Assembly (NCBI RefSeq): GCF_000281045.1
Contig: NW_008246085.1
Location: forward strand, 340,555 to 404,554
Reading direction: 5' to 3'
Length of the DNA stretch: 64,000 nt
From: Saprolegnia diclina VS20
Taxonomy: Eukaryota > Oomycota > Saprolegniomycetes > Saprolegniales > Saprolegniaceae
Shown: positions 33,116 through 44,540 of the stretch, one piece after another
Numbering within the stretch: the first letter of the stretch is position 1
Layout of the letters: every line of letters starts with the position of its first letter
Program-made: the position numbers and the translations under genes
The notes under the pieces: generated by a model
Seen by the model: the letters and a program-made list of their open reading frames with translations, nothing else
What the model was told of the DNA's origin: nothing
The model's database searches: none

Positions 33116-36100
33116 ATGCAGCAGCAGTTCCAGTCGCAACCGCCGGGCGGCTTCCGCCCCTTCAACCCCGCAGCGCCGTCGTCCGGCGGTCCGCGCTCCA
33201 ACGGCGCGGCGCCGTTCAACCCGGCCGCGCAGCCGCGGTCCTTTGGCCCGCCATCGCAAAATGCGCCTCTGTCTGGCGGACCGCCACAAGCGGCGTTCGG
33301 TCGGCAAGCGTCGGGTCCACTGTCGCAAGGCCAATTGAGTGGTCCGCCCCAGCCGTTTGGCCGACCTGCTCCGCCAGCGTTTGCGCAAGGCCCACCCCAA
33401 GCTTTTGCTGCGCAAGGACCGCCTGCGATGCAAGCACCACCGCAACAGCCTCCCCACGGACAGTTTGCCACGCCACAGGGAGCGAGTGGTCCGCCACAAG
33501 AGCTGCATCAAGCGTTTGGACGTATGGCCGTTCAGCCTGCGGGGCCGCCACGAGCACCACCGATGGGTCACGCGCCGCCGATGAACCAACCGCCGCCGAT
33601 GAACCAGGCACCTGGAAGCTACCCTCCGATGGGCCAAGGGCCGCCCACGATGATGCACCAAATGCAGCCGCAGCACCAGCCCACGAGCCACGGACCCTCG
33701 CCGCTACAGCCGTTGCGGAGCTACCCGCCGGCAATGCAGGCGCCCGGTAGCTACCCTCAAGCGACACGTGGTACTGCGCTCCCGAGCGGCGACTTTAACC
33801 AAGGCAACTACGCTGCGCAGCAGCCGATGATGGCGCAGACGCACGCCCCCGTCCTGGCTGCGCCGTGCGACCCGCGCTATCTTCGTATGACCGTCAATGC
33901 TGTCGCCCATTCGCAAGAGCACGCAACCAAGTCGGCGCTGCCTTACGGTCTCGTGCTCCAGCCGCTGGCCGAGCCCGAGGACGGCAAGGAGGTACGAAAC
34001 TCAATCGGAAGGGATATGAATCTCAAACTCAATGTTGCTAGCTGCCGGTGGTCAACTTTGGCGCGTCGGGCGTCGTGCGCTGCAAGTCGTGCCGCGCGTA
34101 CATCAACCCGTACATTCAGTGGATGGACAACGGTCGCCGGTGGCGCTGCAACCTCTGCGGCATCGCGAACGACGGTACGGACCTGAATCTCAAAACTGAA
34201 AATTGAGTTGCGCCTCCTAGTCCCGAGCTCGTACTTTTGCCATCTGAATGCAAACGGCGTCCGCCACGACATTGACGAGGTACGATGCCGCGAGTTTGCT
34301 CGGGCATGAGACGAGGCTTTTTGCGTAGCGTCCGGAGCTTCGCGGCAGTGTCGAGATCATTGCGCCGTCCGAGTACACGGTGCGCCCGCCGATTCCGCCG
34401 GCATTTGTGTTTGTCGTCGACGTCTCGGCGCAAGCGGTGGCGAGTGGCATGGTGCAAGTGGCCGCCGAAACCATCTTGGCACAGCTCGACAACCTTCCGG
34501 GCGAAGGACGCACGCGCTTTGGCTTGATTACCTACGACAGCCACGTGCATTTCTACAACCTCAAGGCCGGCTTGAAGGCGCCGCAGATGATGGTCGTCCC
34601 CGACATCAACGAGCTCTTCATTCCGATCCCGGACGAGCTCCTCGTCAACCTCAGGTTTGCTCCATCTCTTGGCAGCATGAAGCTCATATCTCTAACATAG
34701 CGACTCGCGGGATGTGATTGAGAGCTTACTGGAGATGCTGCCGCGTATGCACCAAGGCACGCGCAACCCCGACACGTGCTTGGGCCCGGCGATTCGCGCC
34801 GCCTTCCGTCTCATGGTGCGCCACGATGCGCTCGACCACTAAGATTTCATTTTCTTATGGTAGACGGCACTGGGGGGCAAGATGCTCGTGTTCCAGAGCT
34901 CGCTGCCGACGACGGGCCAGGGCGCGCTCAAGCACCGCGACGACCCGCGCCTCCTCGGTTCGGAGAAGGAGCAGTCTCTGCTCAACCCTGTTGACACGTA
35001 CGTCAACGTATACGCAATGGCGTCGCTTGACGGCCTGTATCGGTAGGTTTTACCGCAAGAACGCGATCGAGTTTTGCCGGCAGCAAGTCAGCGTCGACAC
35101 GTTCCTCTTTGCGCCGCAGTACACGGACGTGGCATCGCTCGCGCCGCTCTCAAAGTACTCTGGCGGACAGCTCTTCTACTACCTCAACTTTTCCGCGCCC
35201 GTCGATGGCCACAAGTTTGCGACGGAGCTCGGTCGCTGCTTGACGCGCGAGACGGGCTGGGAGGCGATTCTGCGACTGCGGTGCACGAAAGGCATGCGCT
35301 TCAGCAACTACTATGGCAACTCGTTTTTGCGCGGCCCCGACCTCCTTGCGGTGCCCAGCGTTCACGCGGACGCGGCGTTTGGCGTGGAACTCGAGCACAG
35401 CGACACGCTCTTGACGTCCAACACGATCTCGATCCAAGCCGCCGTGCTCTACACGACGTCGTCCGGCGAGCGGCGCATTCGTGTGCACACGACTGCGATT
35501 CCCGTCGTCAAAGGTATTCAATAATGGTCGTAACGGCACCTCACGCGGCGACATGTAGCGTATGCCGACCTCTTTCACGCGGTCGACATGGACGCCATGT
35601 GCAACCTCGTTGCCAAGAGCGGTACGAACACGACGAGGAACCTGGCGGTGATCAAAAATGTTCTTATCGGCGATGATAGCGCTGGAAGTCGCGCTCAAGA
35701 CAGGTTTACCAAACGCCCGCAACAAGCTCCAAGCTGTCGCGTCCGACGTGGCCCGGGCCTACCGCACGTACGGTGGCAGCGTTGCAGGTGGCTACCAGCT
35801 CCAGCTGCCGACGTCGCTGCAGCTCCTGCCGCTCTACATGGTACGGCTATCTTTTGTTATACCAAGTGCTAACACGTCGGGTGTTAGATGTCGCTCATGA
35901 AGAACCCGGCGTTCCGCGGCGGCAACGACATTGGCTCGGACGAGCGGTCGGCGACGCAGTATACGCTCAACAACCTCTCGGTGACGCTGTCCCGGACGTT
36001 TATTTACCCGCGCCTCTTCTCGCTCCTCGAGATGCCCCAAGAAGCCGGCCTGCCTATCGCCGAAGGCGAACTCCCGCCGGGCGTGACGACGGCCGGTGCG

Positions 36101-36511
36101 CAACAGATCCAGCTGCCGCCCGTGGTCAACCTCTCGGTGGACCGGCTCAACACGGAAGGCGCCTTCTTGCTGGACGACACGGTGTCGCTGCACCTCTGGC
36201 TCGGCCGCAACGTCTCGCCTCGCTTCCTCCAGAGCCTCTTTGGCACCGACACCATCGACGGCGTGGACCCGCGCCAACTCCAGCTTGTCGAACCCACAGA
36301 CGACCTTGGCACGCGCCTGCACAACATTTTCTCAGCGATCCGCGAAGACCGCCCGGCCTTCCTCAAGCTCCACGTGCTGCACGAAGGCGCGCAAGGCGAA
36401 GGTCGCTTCTTCTGGAAGCTTGTCGAAGATCGCGCAAGCTTCAACGGCGGCACGTACTCGTACGCCGAGTTCCTCGGGCAGGTCAACCGCGGCAGCCAAG
36501 GCGGCAAGTAG
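33116..36511 (+). CDS. SEC24: COPII coat subunit SEC24
   Basis: The cargo-adaptor subunit of the COPII coat on ER exit sites, partner of SEC23; 985 residues in ten exons: 33116-33991, 34042-34174, 34221-34279, 34329-34654, 34701-34815, 34864-34997, 35047-35513, 35559-35621, 35680-35840 and 35888-36511. Residues 1-~230 are Pro/Gln/Gly-rich and disordered, with repeated QAPGSYP-type units. Then come the zinc finger (CKSCRAYINPYI and CNLCG), the trunk domain (PPAFVFVVDVSAQAVASG), the beta-sandwich (NAIEFCRQQVSVDTFLF), the helical domain and a C-terminal gelsolin-like domain with LHLWLGRNVSP. All canonical SEC24 domains are present in order. Two adjacent introns (33992-34041, 34175-34220) share a GAATCTCAAA word. 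Confidence 0.95.
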
Positions 36512-36854
36512 ATTCCCCAAGCAGTTTTTTTATTTTGACTCTCACACCGCTACCATAGCCCAAGCCCTACTCAGAATGAGGCTATAGAAACGATGTACAT
36601 ATACCTGCGACGAGTCTTGTCCCTACGTGCTGGTTGCTAGCGCTCAATCATCACTGTTTACGCAGCATTGCTCGCGCGACTAGAGTGGACCAACCTCGTC
36701 CATCTAAGTAGCGTCGATCACTTCTTGACGCATATTTTCGCTACTCGAAGCGCCTTTGGACCGGAGGTGGCTCTACGAGACGCCATACCTCACGCTGCAA
36801 GCTGCGAAATGACGCACCCCCATGACGAGACATTCGAATACGCTGCTGATAGAC
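36512..36854. other. convergent spacer, no gene seen
   Basis: 343 bp between the convergent stop codons of SEC24 and the chorismate mutase fusion. No supportable coding frame; presumably holds both 3' ends. Confidence 0.5.
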
Positions 36855-38697
36855 TTAGACATGCTGCACGGCCGGGAATGAGCCAAAGTCTTGGACGTGG
36901 TTCGTGTGCAGCTTCATTTGCTCCATGGCCGCGCGAATGTGCGCGTCGTCGCGGTGGCCGTCGAGCTCGACGAAGAAATCATAGTCCCATGCGTTCCCGA
37001 CGCGCGGGATCGACTCGAGGCGCGTCATGTTGACGCCGTTGTCCTTGAAGACTTGCAATGCCGAGAGGAGCGACCCGACTTGGTGCTTGACGCTCATGCT
37101 GATGCACGTCTTGTCCCGGCCCGTCGGCGAGCTGCACGCTTTCCCAATGACGAGGAACCGCATCGATGTCGACGGCGGCGCGCTTGTCCAGGACGACGCC
37201 GGCATCTCCACGTGGTGCGACAAGCCAAACGCCGTGGCTGCGTCATTGGTCGTGATGGCCAGCGCCGTCGTTTCCTCAAGCGCGCGGCGCGCGGCCTCCT
37301 CGACGCTCGCCACAACGACGACCTTGGCCGTGCTCCATAGCCGGTCGATCGCCGTGCCAAAGCTGGCTTCGGCCGACGCCGGGAGGTAGATCGACGTCAC
37401 GCTGGCCGGCGGAATAGCATGCTGCGCAGCGACAAGGAACGGTTCGAGCACGAGCGTCTCAGCCACAATCTTGAGCTGGCTACATGGCAGCAACCCCATG
37501 AGAAAGGCTATGTGAATGGGCCATGAATGTACCTCTGCAGCAAGCGCAGCTGGGTCTCCTTGATGATGCCTGTCTGTGCGTCCTCGAACGCCACGACGCC
37601 GTACGCAGTCTTGTTGTTGGCGACGCTCTGGAAGACGTCGGCGGTCGTCGACGTCGCCGCAAAGTTGGGCGTCGCATAGGCGCCAAAGTGCGTGACGGCG
37701 GCCGTGAACGAGAGGCTTCCGATCGGACCGACGTACGCCACGGACTCGTGCTCGAGGCGCTGCAGTAGGTACGCGACTTGGACTTCCTTGGTCAACGGCA
37801 TGACGAAATTCTGCACACAGGGTCATGAGATGTGCGATGCAAGAGAAAAGGCTATGGCGTACGAGGTAGAGGTCCGAGATGAGCTGCGGGTCGACCTTGC
37901 AGTGCCCGCTTGCCGTGGTCGGCGCCCCGTCAATGTCCTGGCCGTACGTGGACGCCTTGAGGCACACGCGCTTGGCGACTTTCTAATGTCGAGATTAGTT
38001 GAGCTCTGAAGCGAACGGACAGCGATACCTCCTCGACGACGACGTTGGTGAGCGCCGCCATGATGCCCGTAGCGTCGTTGTTGCGGATGAGCGCCGTGTA
38101 CTTGTCTGTCTCGGCCTGGAACTTGGCCTCGGCGATAAACTTGCCAAAGTGAATGCGCTTGCTCAAGGCTTGCAGCACGGCAACGTCCGCATTGGCCGCC
38201 GACCCATACTAGAGCACGACGCCATCAGCACATGGACAAAGCGAGTCATGTTGTACCGTGGTCGAGTCGTCGACGTCGGCTGTGATGTGCGGGAGGATCT
38301 TTTGCAGGTAGACATTCATGATCTGGTCGTTGATGTTGATCGCGTTGGGAATGAGAACGGTTGGGTACGCGACTGGCGGGAGCATTGGCTCGGGCAGGAG
38401 CTGCGGGAAGAACGCGTGCTCGTCCGGCGCCGTGTACCGGCGGTTGAGCGCGTGCAGCTTCTCGGTGCCACTGAGGAGAAAGTCGAGGAAGCTGCCTTGG
38501 AAGCTGTTGTACTTGCCCTTGAACTCGCGCAGCGACGGCGTGGCCTCGGCGCGCTGGCGGTAGATGGCATCGTTGCGCGCAAACTGGGCGCGCTCGATGA
38601 GCGCAAAGATGATCGTCTCTTCCTGGCGGATGAGCACGTTGCGGTAGTCGTCGAGGAGCACGCGGGTCGTCGTCATGATGGGATTCGGAAATGCCAT
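36855..38697 (-). CDS. chorismate mutase-prephenate dehydratase fusion with altered dehydratase motifs
   Basis: A 547-residue fusion in five exons: 38257-38697, 38029-38208, 37863-37982, 37533-37810 and 36855-37479. Residues 1-~262 are a eukaryotic AroQ chorismate mutase like yeast Aro7: LIERAQFARND, FQGSFLDFLL, PDEHAFFP, ALSKRIHFGKFIAEAKF, MPLTKEVQVAYLLQRLE. It converts chorismate to prephenate. The next ~180 residues have the prephenate dehydratase fold (VAYVGPIGSLSFTAAVTHFG, YGVVAFEDAQTG) and the last ~85 an ACT domain (TRLESIPRVGNAWDYDFF). The usual ENSxxG reads EDAQTG, the catalytic TRF motif reads SMRF (about residue 446), and the effector motif ESRP reads ESIP. Dehydratase activity is therefore uncertain. 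The start is ATG 38697 (MAFPNPIM); 38742 and 38676 are alternatives. Confidence 0.9.
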
Positions 38698-38773
38698 CTT
38701 CCAAACGTGGCCGATTCCGCGGCCAGAGAATTCCCATGGCATCGAACGCCGTTTCGAAATCCACGAGTCGTCC

Positions 38774-38823
38774 GGATAACAGGGTTTTGCCCGCGTTGCA
38801 TCCGGGATAAAGAGGTTTTGCCC
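38774..38823. repeat. 19-bp imperfect direct repeat upstream of the chorismate mutase fusion
   Basis: GGATAACAGGGTTTTGCCC (38774-38792) and GGATAAAGAGGTTTTGCCC (38805-38823), 31 bp apart, with two differences. They lie 77-126 bp upstream of the start codon of the minus-strand gene, a typical regulatory position. The function is unknown. Confidence 0.6.
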
Positions 38824-39290
38824 AGCTTAAAAATGGGAGAAACCCGAAAGGACCAAGCAACTTCAACGTCAGCGACTCTGTGATGGCGCATTCACTTCAA
38901 CCACTGCACACGAGCCAAGTCGCCGCAGAGGCCGAGGCCCACCGCCACATTACTCGTCATATCGTGCAACCAGAGCTTGGAAGACAAACGAGCTTCTCTC
39001 TGGCAGGCATTGGCTGAGGGCGGACCTGCCACGTCACGAGGCTAGCAACGATGGGAACGCATACCTTAGCGGTGCTGGAAGCCCATGATCTCTAATGGGA
39101 CGCGTGCTCCCTCCAGCACCTCGTCGTCAACCTTAACTACAAGTTGTCGTTGATCGATTCTGTTGGGTTTGGAGGATGGATTCGGTCTGTGAGGACACGG
39201 CCTACGAGGACGTCTGCCGCTCCGTTGCGCGCTTTCCCGCCTTTGTCCGGATAGGCACATAGCCGCGCCACACGATTGGACGTTTTTCGG

Positions 39291-39300
39291 CCAATCAAAC
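39291..39300. promoter_or_regulatory. CCAAT box upstream of the exonuclease gene
   Basis: GCCAATCAAA, 114 bp before the preferred ATG at 39414. An inverted partner (CGATTGG) sits at 39274-39280. The rest of the 716-bp divergent spacer (38698-39413) shows no supportable gene. Confidence 0.45.
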
Positions 39301-39413
39301 TTGCGACACTGTCGCACGCGATGGCCATTGGTTGGCACGTGGGCCGAGCGAATCTGCCAGGACGAATCGACCGGTTCGCGTCGCAGCGCCCGAGCACTTG
39401 GTCCTTGGCGAGC

Positions 39414-40843
39414 ATGCACGAGCTCCTCGAGACGCTGCTTTCCAAGCAGAAGTTTGTCAAGGCGCTTGCCACCGCGCCGCCCGCGCGCATTCCCAACTTT
39501 GACAAGGTCGTCGCCTTCGTCGGCGCGGGCAGTGACCTCGCGCGCTGCCACCAAGCGCTCCGCGACGCCGTCCTCGTTGGCATTGACACGGTAGCGCCGC
39601 ATCCATTGCAACGGATCTTCATGCAGTCTGCACGTGCAGGAAACCAAACCCGAGTTCAAGAAGCACTCGGAGCGCAACCCCGTCGCACTTCTCCAGATCG
39701 CGACGCGCGATGCGAAGGGCCATGAAGCCGTCTTCGTGCTCGATCTCATCGCATTGGACGTCGACGACTACAACGACATGCTCACCGAGCTCTTTTGCGC
39801 GCACGATATAATCAAGATGGGACAAGGCTTGCTCGGCGATCTCAAAGTACGTCGTCAACCTCGCGGCGCATCATCTCATCCATTTTGTGCAGGAGCTCCA
39901 TGAGGCGTACCCCAAGGCGTCGTGCTTTCGCAAGATCCACAGCGTCGTCGAGGCCAACGACCTCTTGCGCGTCGTTCTCGAGCACACGTGCCTCATGAGC
40001 CTCCAGAAGATCGTATACTTTTGCTTGCAGAAAAAGCTCGTCAAGACGCAACAGACGTCCAATTGGCACCGCCGCCCGCTCTCGCCAGCGCAGCTTATGT
40101 ACGCGGCACTGGACGCCCTCGTGCTGCTCTGGATCCACGACAAGCTCCTCGACGCGATTCCTTCGCCCTTCCACATGGACTCGATCTGGAAGACGTGGGA
40201 CCTCAACCGCAAGATCGAGCTGCCGTGCTCCAAATGCGGCGCCTGCTTCGAGTCCGACCACAGCTTGTATTCGCACTACGTCGCGTGCAGCGCCGACTCG
40301 ACCGAGCGCAACTTTGCCTGCCCACGCTGTCCGAAGCGGTTCAAGACTGACGAGGCGCGCCGCCAGCACGCCGAGCACTGCATGGACACGGCTGTGCCAC
40401 ACGCCGTATCGACTGCTGCTCAAGTCGACTGCTACTGCGGCCGGTCACTCGTCGACGGGAAATGGAACGCGGGCCACCCAATGCACTACATGTGTGCGAG
40501 CTACAAGCAGTACGCGACGCTGTCGCCCGAGACAAACACATATATCTGGAACTGCGTCGACTGCGCCAAGACGTTCGAGTCGCCAGAAAAGCTTCTCTAC
40601 CACCATGGGCTCTGTGCGACGACGCCGGCAACGACCAAGGTGCACGTCCGGTTCGACGAGTCACCCGCGCCGAAGCGCAAGGCGTCCATGGACTGCAGTA
40701 GCAGCGAAGAGAAGCGGCGGCATTTCCAGCGCACGGCGAGTGCTGACTTTACAGAGTCGCCCGAGGAAGAGTCGCTCTGGAGCGAAGTCGGCAAGTGGAG
40801 CTGCGATATCGAGGGCAACGACACCGACACCTCCAGCTATTAA
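39414..40843 (+). CDS. RNase D-like 3'-5' exonuclease with C-terminal C2HC zinc fingers
   Basis: A 444-residue protein in three exons: 39414-39590, 39640-39846 and 39893-40843. Residues ~40-250 are a DEDDy 3'-5' exonuclease domain. Motif I is VGIDTETKPEF, formed across intron 1; motif II is around IKMGQGLLGDLK; motif III is MYAALDALVLL with the Tyr and Asp of YxxxD. From ~265 there are three zinc-finger-like modules with C-x2-C near the start and H-x3-4-C at the end: CSKCGACF..SHYVAC, CPRCPKRF..HAEHC, CVDCAKTF..HGLC. An extra CYCG pair lies between the second and third. The tail is acidic and Ser-rich. Exonucleases of this shape (EXD3/MUT-7-like) process structured or small RNAs; the substrate here is unknown. 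ATG 39414 is preferred, but in-frame upstream starts exist. Confidence 0.85.
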
Positions 40844-41281
40844 TCAACTATATAACTATCCGAGAAGATATGCTTACCTGTCGTGTTCATCTTGCAAAGT
40901 CGAAACGCCCGTCGTCCTTTCTAGAGACGGTCACCATGCCATCGATCGTCGTTGCGAACTTGATTCATGCCGTTCATGGTGGCGCAACGCAGCGACGCTA
41001 TGAATAAGAAAGACGACGCGGCTGCCCCGACGTCCAGGACGTGGGGACAACAATGCTGGCGCTGCCTGGGGCTGGCGCCAAGATCTTGGTGTGACTTCGC
41101 GTCGTTAGGATTCCACCAATCATTTCGTTCGGATTTCATTTTTTAAGAAAGTTCTTTTCCACTTGATGTTTGTAGAGGAATTAATATCTTTGAATTAAAT
41201 GACGGCCCACTTGGACATGTGGATCAAAGTATGGCAGTCATTTGTTGTTATTCAGAGGTCGCCGTACATCTCGTCGCCAGG
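40844..41281. other. spacer upstream of CCT3, no gene seen
   Basis: 438 bp, A/T-rich around 41130-41200, with no coding-like frame. It presumably contains the CCT3 promoter. Confidence 0.45.
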
Positions 41282-43018
41282 ATGATGCAAGCCCCCGTCA
41301 TGGTCCTCAGTACGTGGAGCCGCCTCCTGCGCCGAGCTCATGATGTGGCTTCCTCTAGACACCAACACCCAGCGTGAGACTGGTCGCTCGGCCCAGCTCG
41401 GCAACATCCAGGCCGCCAAGGTAGAACCGATATGGCCAGGTCGACGGACGCTCATGCGGGTGTAGGCGGTCTCGGAGATTGTCCGCACGACGCTCGGCCC
41501 GCGCAGCATGCTCAAGATGCTTCTCGACCCCATGGGTGGTATTGTCATGACGAGCGACGGCAACGCCATTTTGCGCGAAGTCGATGTCTCCCATCCAGCC
41601 GCTAAGAGCATGATCGAGTTGAGCCGCGCCCAGGACGAAGAAGTTGGTGATGGCACCACCTCGGTCATCATCTTGTGTACGTAACTACGGCAAGCAATGC
41701 TGTCGGCTCATGAAAAGAAATCGTAGCGGGTGAAATGCTCGTTGTCGCTGAGCCCTTCCTCTCGCGCCAGGTCCACCCCACGGTCATTATTCGTGGCTAC
41801 CACCAGGCCCTGCAAATGTGCTTGGAGACGTGCAAGCGCATGGCCAAGAAGATCGATGTCCACGACAAGGTCGCCATGCGCAACTTGATTCTCTCGAGCG
41901 TTGGCACCAAGTATTCGCCGCGCGTCGGCAACATTGTGGCCGAATTGGCCTTGGACGCGGTCTTGACGGTCATGCGCACGAACCCCCACACGGGCAAGAA
42001 GGAAGTCGACGTCAAGCGCTACGCCAAGGTCGAGAAGATCCCGGGCGGCGAGCTCGAGGACTCGCGCGTCCTCTCGGGTGTCATGTTCAACAAGGACGTG
42101 ACGCACTCGAAGATGCGCCGCCACATCAAGAACCCGCGCGTCTTGCTGCTCGACTGCCCCCTCGAGTACAAGAAGGGCGAATCGCAGACCAACGTCGAGC
42201 TCACGAACGAGCAGGACTGGAACACGCTTCTCCGCATGGAGGAAGAGTACATTGAGCAGCTCTGCGCCCAGATCGTGGCCGTCAAGCCCGACATTGTCAT
42301 CACGGAGAAGGGCGTGAGCGACCTCGCGCAGCACTACTTTGTCAAGGCCAACATTACGTGCTTCCGCCGCCTCCGCAAGACGGACAACAACCGCATCGCG
42401 CGCGCGACGGGCGCCACGATCGTCAGCCGCGCCGAGGAGATCCAGGAGAGCGACATTGGCAGCAAGTGCGGCGTCTTCGAAGTGCGCAAGATCGCCGACG
42501 AGTACTTCGCCTTTTTCGAAGACTGCAAGGACCCCGGTGCCTGCACGATCCTCCTCCGCGGTGGCTCCAAGGACGTCCTCAACGAAGTCGAGCGCAACCT
42601 CCAGGATGCGCTCCAGGTCGCCCGCAACGTGGTTTTCGAGCCGCTTCTTCTCCCGGGCGGTGGTGCCACCGAGATGCGCCTCGCGCACGAGCTGCGCCAG
42701 CGCGCGCACGAGATCGAAGGCGTCGAGCAGTGGCCGTTCAAGGCGGTCGCGGAAGCCCTCGAGGTCATTCCCCGCACGCTCCTCCAGAACTGCGGCGCGA
42801 GCGTAGTCCGCGTCATGACGGCGCTGCGGGCCAAGATTGCCGAAAACAACGGCGGGTACGCGGTCGACGGCGTCAAGGGCGCGGTCGTGACGACGGAAGA
42901 ACTCGGCGTCTGGGAGCCGTACCAGGTCAAGACGCAGACGATCAAGACGGCGGTCGAGGCTGCTTGCATGTTGCTGCGCATCGACGACATTGTCTCGGGC
43001 TTGGCCAAGAAGAAATAG
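41282..43018 (+). CDS. CCT3: T-complex protein 1 subunit gamma (CCT3)
   Basis: The gamma subunit of the cytosolic chaperonin TRiC/CCT, which folds actin, tubulin and WD40 proteins; 530 residues. Exons are 41282-41309, 41359-41420, 41466-41676 and 41727-43018. The first exon encodes only MMQAPVMVL plus one base, matching the short conserved CCT3 N-terminus. Chaperonin ATPase motifs are intact: TTLGPRSMLKMLLDPMGG, TSDGNAIL, QDEEVGDGTTSVIIL and, towards the end, LLPGGGATEM and GVWEP. The sequence HPAAKSMIELSR and the conserved Cys/Arg-rich apical region (KANITCFRRLRKTDNNRIA) identify gamma rather than other CCT subunits. Confidence 0.95.
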
Positions 43019-43456
43019 GTTTACACTAATACTACGTCAGGAAAAAAGGATTATCAGCAGAGAATATATAGGCACCAAAAACATTCTTCGATCGTACGTT
43101 GTCCTTGGCAGCATGGCGTACTGGAAGGAAGAAGAGGAGTCGGGAAGCAAGTAGGCGTAGGGACCATATCGCACCAACCATCTCGGGACGAGACGTGGTT
43201 TCATTCGCATCCAGCGTAGCAGTCATGTAAGATCTTGGATGAGCTTGGCTTCCTGGCTATGAGTTCATGGTGGTCAGCCGATGACCCTACCCCTATCGTA
43301 GCGAGGAAGCTCGAAACAGGCGTTCGTTGTGCATCCGCTCGACCATTTGGCTGCGCTTTGTGATGGACACTGGGCTTGGCAAGACACTGCGAGTGGTTTT
43401 GACATCTAGATCTGAGTTTTTTGTTGTTGGTGTTGTTAAGGTAGTACTGTAGTTAT
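43019..43456. other. convergent spacer, no gene seen
   Basis: 438 bp between the CCT3 and RPF2 stop codons. No supportable gene. Confidence 0.5.
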
Positions 43457-44443
43457 CTAGTCCATGATTTCGTCGTCCGTCTTGAGCTGGCCGGGCGACT
43501 TGCGCAGCGCCTTGACGCGACGGACGTTCATGCTGTAAATATCTTGGTGCTCGACGTGGATGCGACCAATCTTGTCGCCCGTGAGCGCGTCGCGCGTGAT
43601 GTTCTTGACCTTCTTGGGCGCGAGCTCCTTGGGCTTCTTGCACGCGGCCTTCATCAAGTCGGCAGACCCGAACTTGTGGCGGCGGAACGAGAGGTCGAAG
43701 CGCGGACCCATCTCGTCGAGCTCGACGCGCGGGTGCGTGTCGTTGGAGAGCTTAAAGTCGATCGAGTAGTGGCGGAAGAGAACGCGGTTCTTGGCGGCCG
43801 AGCACACAATGACGTGGTCGAGGCCCTTGAGGTTCACGGCCGTCGTGATCGTACCGCGGAAGATGTCGAGAAAGAGGTTCTTGAGCTTCGTGTACTCTTC
43901 GATCGTGTCCCACTCGTTGCCAGCAAAGACGAAGCACGGCTTGGAGCCCGGCGCCATCTTGCTCTTGACCTTGAAGTCGTCGATCGACTTGAAGTTCTCA
44001 AAGCCCATTTCGATCATGTCCATGAGGTGGCCATCAAAGGTGCGGCCAAAGATGACGTTGTTCGGGCGCTTCTTCGTGCTCGAGCCGAGGAGGAAGAGGC
44101 TCGTGTCGTTCTTGGCCGTGAGGAACTCGACGCTGTTGGCATCGTCGAACGGGTGCAGCTCGTTGCGCTTCGAGAGCGCCTTGGCGTCCGGCGCCTTGAT
44201 CATGCGCAGGTCGCGGAGCAGGTTCGAGACATCTTCGTTCGTCTTGTTGCCGCGGAGCACGAGGAGCTGCTTGGTGTTCTCGACGAGCTTCGGCGCCTTG
44301 TTCTTGATGGCGCGGGCCACCTTGGCCTTGACGCGCTTCGTCTTGATGGGCGTAGCAGCCTTGCCCTTGAGCTTCTTGGGCGCGCCCATCGCCTTGGACG
44401 GAGGAGCCGCCGGCTTGGCCATGCGCTTCGTCACCTTCGCCAT
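43457..44443 (-). CDS. RPF2: ribosome production factor 2 (Brix domain)
   Basis: An intronless 328-residue gene for RPF2, which with RRS1 brings the 5S RNP into the pre-60S particle in the nucleolus. The N-terminus is a Lys/Pro/Ala-rich basic tail (KPAAPPSKAMGAPKKLKGKA). The Brix domain (about 60-250) contains the family sequences LHPFDD, SLFLLGSSTKKRPNNVIFGR, FKVKSKMAPGSKPCFVFAG and LKGLDHVIVCSA. The C-terminus is basic, with the RPF2-specific PRVELDEMGPRFDLSFRRHK. Length and order match eukaryotic RPF2. An inverted repeat and a CCAAT box lie just upstream. Confidence 0.95.
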   Translation of the reverse strand: MAKVTKRMAKPAAPPSKAMGAPKKLKGKAATPIKTKRVKAKVARAIKNKAPKLVENTKQLLVLRGNKTNEDVSNLLRDLRMIKAPDAKALSKRNELHPFDDANSVEFLTAKNDTSLFLLGSSTKKRPNNVIFGRTFDGHLMDMIEMGFENFKSIDDFKVKSKMAPGSKPCFVFAGNEWDTIEEYTKLKNLFLDIFRGTITTAVNLKGLDHVIVCSAAKNRVLFRHYSIDFKLSNDTHPRVELDEMGPRFDLSFRRHKFGSADLMKAACKKPKELAPKKVKNITRDALTGDKIGRIHVEHQDIYSMNVRRVKALRKSPGQLKTDDEIMD

Positions 44444-44491
44444 GCTTTTCTACGTTGTGAATCCCGCGTAGCAACCGGAACCTAATTTTGG

Positions 44492-44521
44492 TTGGTTGGT
44501 GTCCTAGAGACCACCAACCAA
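44492..44521. repeat. 10-bp inverted repeat upstream of RPF2
   Basis: TTGGTTGGTG (44492-44501) and CACCAACCAA (44512-44521) are perfect arms around a 10-nt centre, 49-78 bp before the RPF2 start. The next bases (44531-44540, GCCAATCACA) are a CCAAT box. Confidence 0.6.
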
Positions 44522-44530
44522 ACGCAGGTA

Positions 44531-44540
44531 GCCAATCACA
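44531..44540. promoter_or_regulatory. CCAAT box upstream of RPF2
   Basis: GCCAATCACA, 88 bp before the RPF2 start; same word as in the other promoters of the window. Confidence 0.5.

Noticed and set aside
38774-38792. homing-endonuclease-like word (GGATAACAGGGT, part of an I-SceI site)
   Set aside because: Only part of the site matches and no endonuclease gene or intron is nearby; it is better explained as part of a local direct repeat.
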